From contig CALWRF010000013.1 of NCBI GenBank assembly GCA_944383885.1, positions 1 to 64,000 on the forward strand: a stretch of 64,000 bases of DNA. Direction: 5' to 3'. Source of the stretch: an uncultured Clostridia bacterium. Its GTDB lineage: Bacteria > Bacillota > Clostridia > Lachnospirales > Anaerotignaceae. Of this stretch, positions 63,332 to 64,000 are shown piece after piece. The notes below the pieces were generated by a model, which worked only from the letters and a program-made list of their open reading frames with translations, had not been told where the DNA came from and did no database searches. Each line of letters begins with the position of its first letter. Positions within the stretch are counted from its first letter, which is position 1. The position numbers and the translations under genes were made by a program.

Positions 63332-64000
63332 ATGGGAATTAAACCACGGAAAGTTATTATTATAGGCGCCGGACATGTAGGCAGCCATGTAGGTTCCAGT
63401 CTTATGATGATGAATGTTGTTGACGAGCTTGTTTTTATTGATATTGACGAGAACAAAGCCCAAGCCCACGCTCTTGACCTTTATGACAGTGTAAGCTCGC
63501 TTAACGAAAATATTTCAGTTAAAGTAGGCGGATACGAAGAATGTGCCGATGCCGATGTAGTTGTCATTTCAGCAGGAACACAGCCTGTACCGGGCAAAAA
63601 GCGCCTTCAGATGTTTGACGAAACAATGGAAATACTTCAGGATATTATACCAAAGCTTAAAAACAGCGGTTTTAACGGCATAGTAGTAAGTATCTCCAAC
63701 CCGGCAGACATTATAGCCGACCATTTAAGAAAGCGCTTAGGTCTTCCTGACAACCATGTATTCAGCACAGGCACATCACTTGACAGCTCACGTTTAAAAA
63801 GAGTCCTTTCCGAAAAAACAGGCTATAACAGAAACTCAATACAGGCTTACTGCATGGGAGAGCATGGTGATTCGTCTATGGTGCCGTTTTCGCATGTCTA
63901 TTTCGGCGGAAAATCATACGAGGATATTTGCAGGGAAAACCCTGACACTATAGGCAGTATAAGCAAAGAAGAAATTATGGAAGAAGTACGCCAAGGCGGA
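63332..64000 (+). CDS. L-lactate/2-hydroxyacid dehydrogenase, partial
   Basis: The first 223 residues of an LDH/MDH-family enzyme, cut by the window end. IIIGAGHVGSHVGSSLMMM is the NAD loop, SAGTQPVPGKKRLQM the specificity loop with the substrate-closing Arg, ISNPADIIADHL follows, and the catalytic His is in MGEHGDSSMV. The specificity position has neither the Arg of malate dehydrogenases nor the exact NQKPG of LDH, so L-lactate or a bulkier L-2-hydroxyacid fits. AAAGGGGATGTTATAA precedes the ATG, just after the GNAT gene. Confidence 0.9.
   Translation, partial: MGIKPRKVIIIGAGHVGSHVGSSLMMMNVVDELVFIDIDENKAQAHALDLYDSVSSLNENISVKVGGYEECADADVVVISAGTQPVPGKKRLQMFDETMEILQDIIPKLKNSGFNGIVVSISNPADIIADHLRKRLGLPDNHVFSTGTSLDSSRLKRVLSEKTGYNRNSIQAYCMGEHGDSSMVPFSHVYFGGKSYEDICRENPDTIGSISKEEIMEEVRQGG

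Noticed and set aside
63332..64000. Calling the last gene malate dehydrogenase
   Set aside because: The specificity loop lacks the Arg that malate dehydrogenases carry at the substrate-selecting position.

Overview
The window looks like chromosomal DNA from a low-GC, endospore-forming Clostridia member, most likely of the Lachnospirales type (inference). Support: AT-rich intergenic DNA, strong AGGAGG-like ribosome sites, an alpha/beta small acid-soluble spore protein, FabK and a FabT-like regulator instead of FabI/FadR, rubrerythrin, an iron-containing alcohol dehydrogenase, a clostridial-type MurG, and a type I-B CRISPR-Cas locus of the Csh1/Csh2 kind.

Region by region. 1-5.6 kb: small regulators, a BlaI/M56-peptidase pair with palindromic operators, a spore protein and a PucR-family regulator. 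6-10.6 kb: a plus-strand catabolic-looking cluster of two unrecognised genes, an M20 amidohydrolase and a LarA-like (DUF2088) protein. 10.8-12 kb: a secreted copper-amine-oxidase-N domain protein and an aberrant tRNA-like gene with its own terminator. 12.2-18.5 kb: a minus-strand operon of methyltransferase plus a complete NikA/Opp-type ABC importer, preceded by a strong promoter and a leader that can form an attenuator. 18.6-28.2 kb: CRISPR array (12 intact repeats plus one decayed repeat) and cas6-cas8b-cas7-cas5-cas3-cas4-cas1-cas2, all read on the minus strand. 28.4-33.5 kb: tmRNA, smpB, two tandem ketopantoate-reductase-like genes and RNase R. 33.6-34.9 kb: purE and an HD hydrolase. 35-42.3 kb: helicase loader and DnaD-domain protein, rubrerythrin, a WecA/TagO-like transferase, upp, rpiB, a Sua5-type threonylcarbamoyl-AMP synthase, a SEC-C protein and a UspA-like protein. 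42.6-47.9 kb: pyrG, a cyclophilin lipoprotein, murG, a ferritin-like protein and a HIT protein. 48-57.8 kb: a complete fatty-acid synthesis operon fabT-fabH-acpP-fabK-fabD-fabG-fabF-accB-fabZ-accC-accD-accA with a promoter overlapped by a FabT-type palindrome. 58.3-64 kb: a nitronate-monooxygenase/FabK-like gene, iron alcohol dehydrogenase, HAD phosphatase, an orphan ABC binding lipoprotein, a GNAT acetyltransferase and the start of an L-lactate/2-hydroxyacid dehydrogenase cut by the window edge.

How it fits together: most of the window is core metabolism in long minus-strand operons. The less ordinary items are the PucR/LarA-like cluster beside a possible nickel-type importer, the leader of that importer operon, the tRNA-like gene, a three-box DnaA site cluster near 60.7 kb, dispersed T-rich decamer repeats in several intergenic gaps, and the M56 sensor whose penicillin-binding domain is replaced by a Cys/His-containing tail. 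No function here was confirmed by database search; calls rest on motifs read from the sequence.
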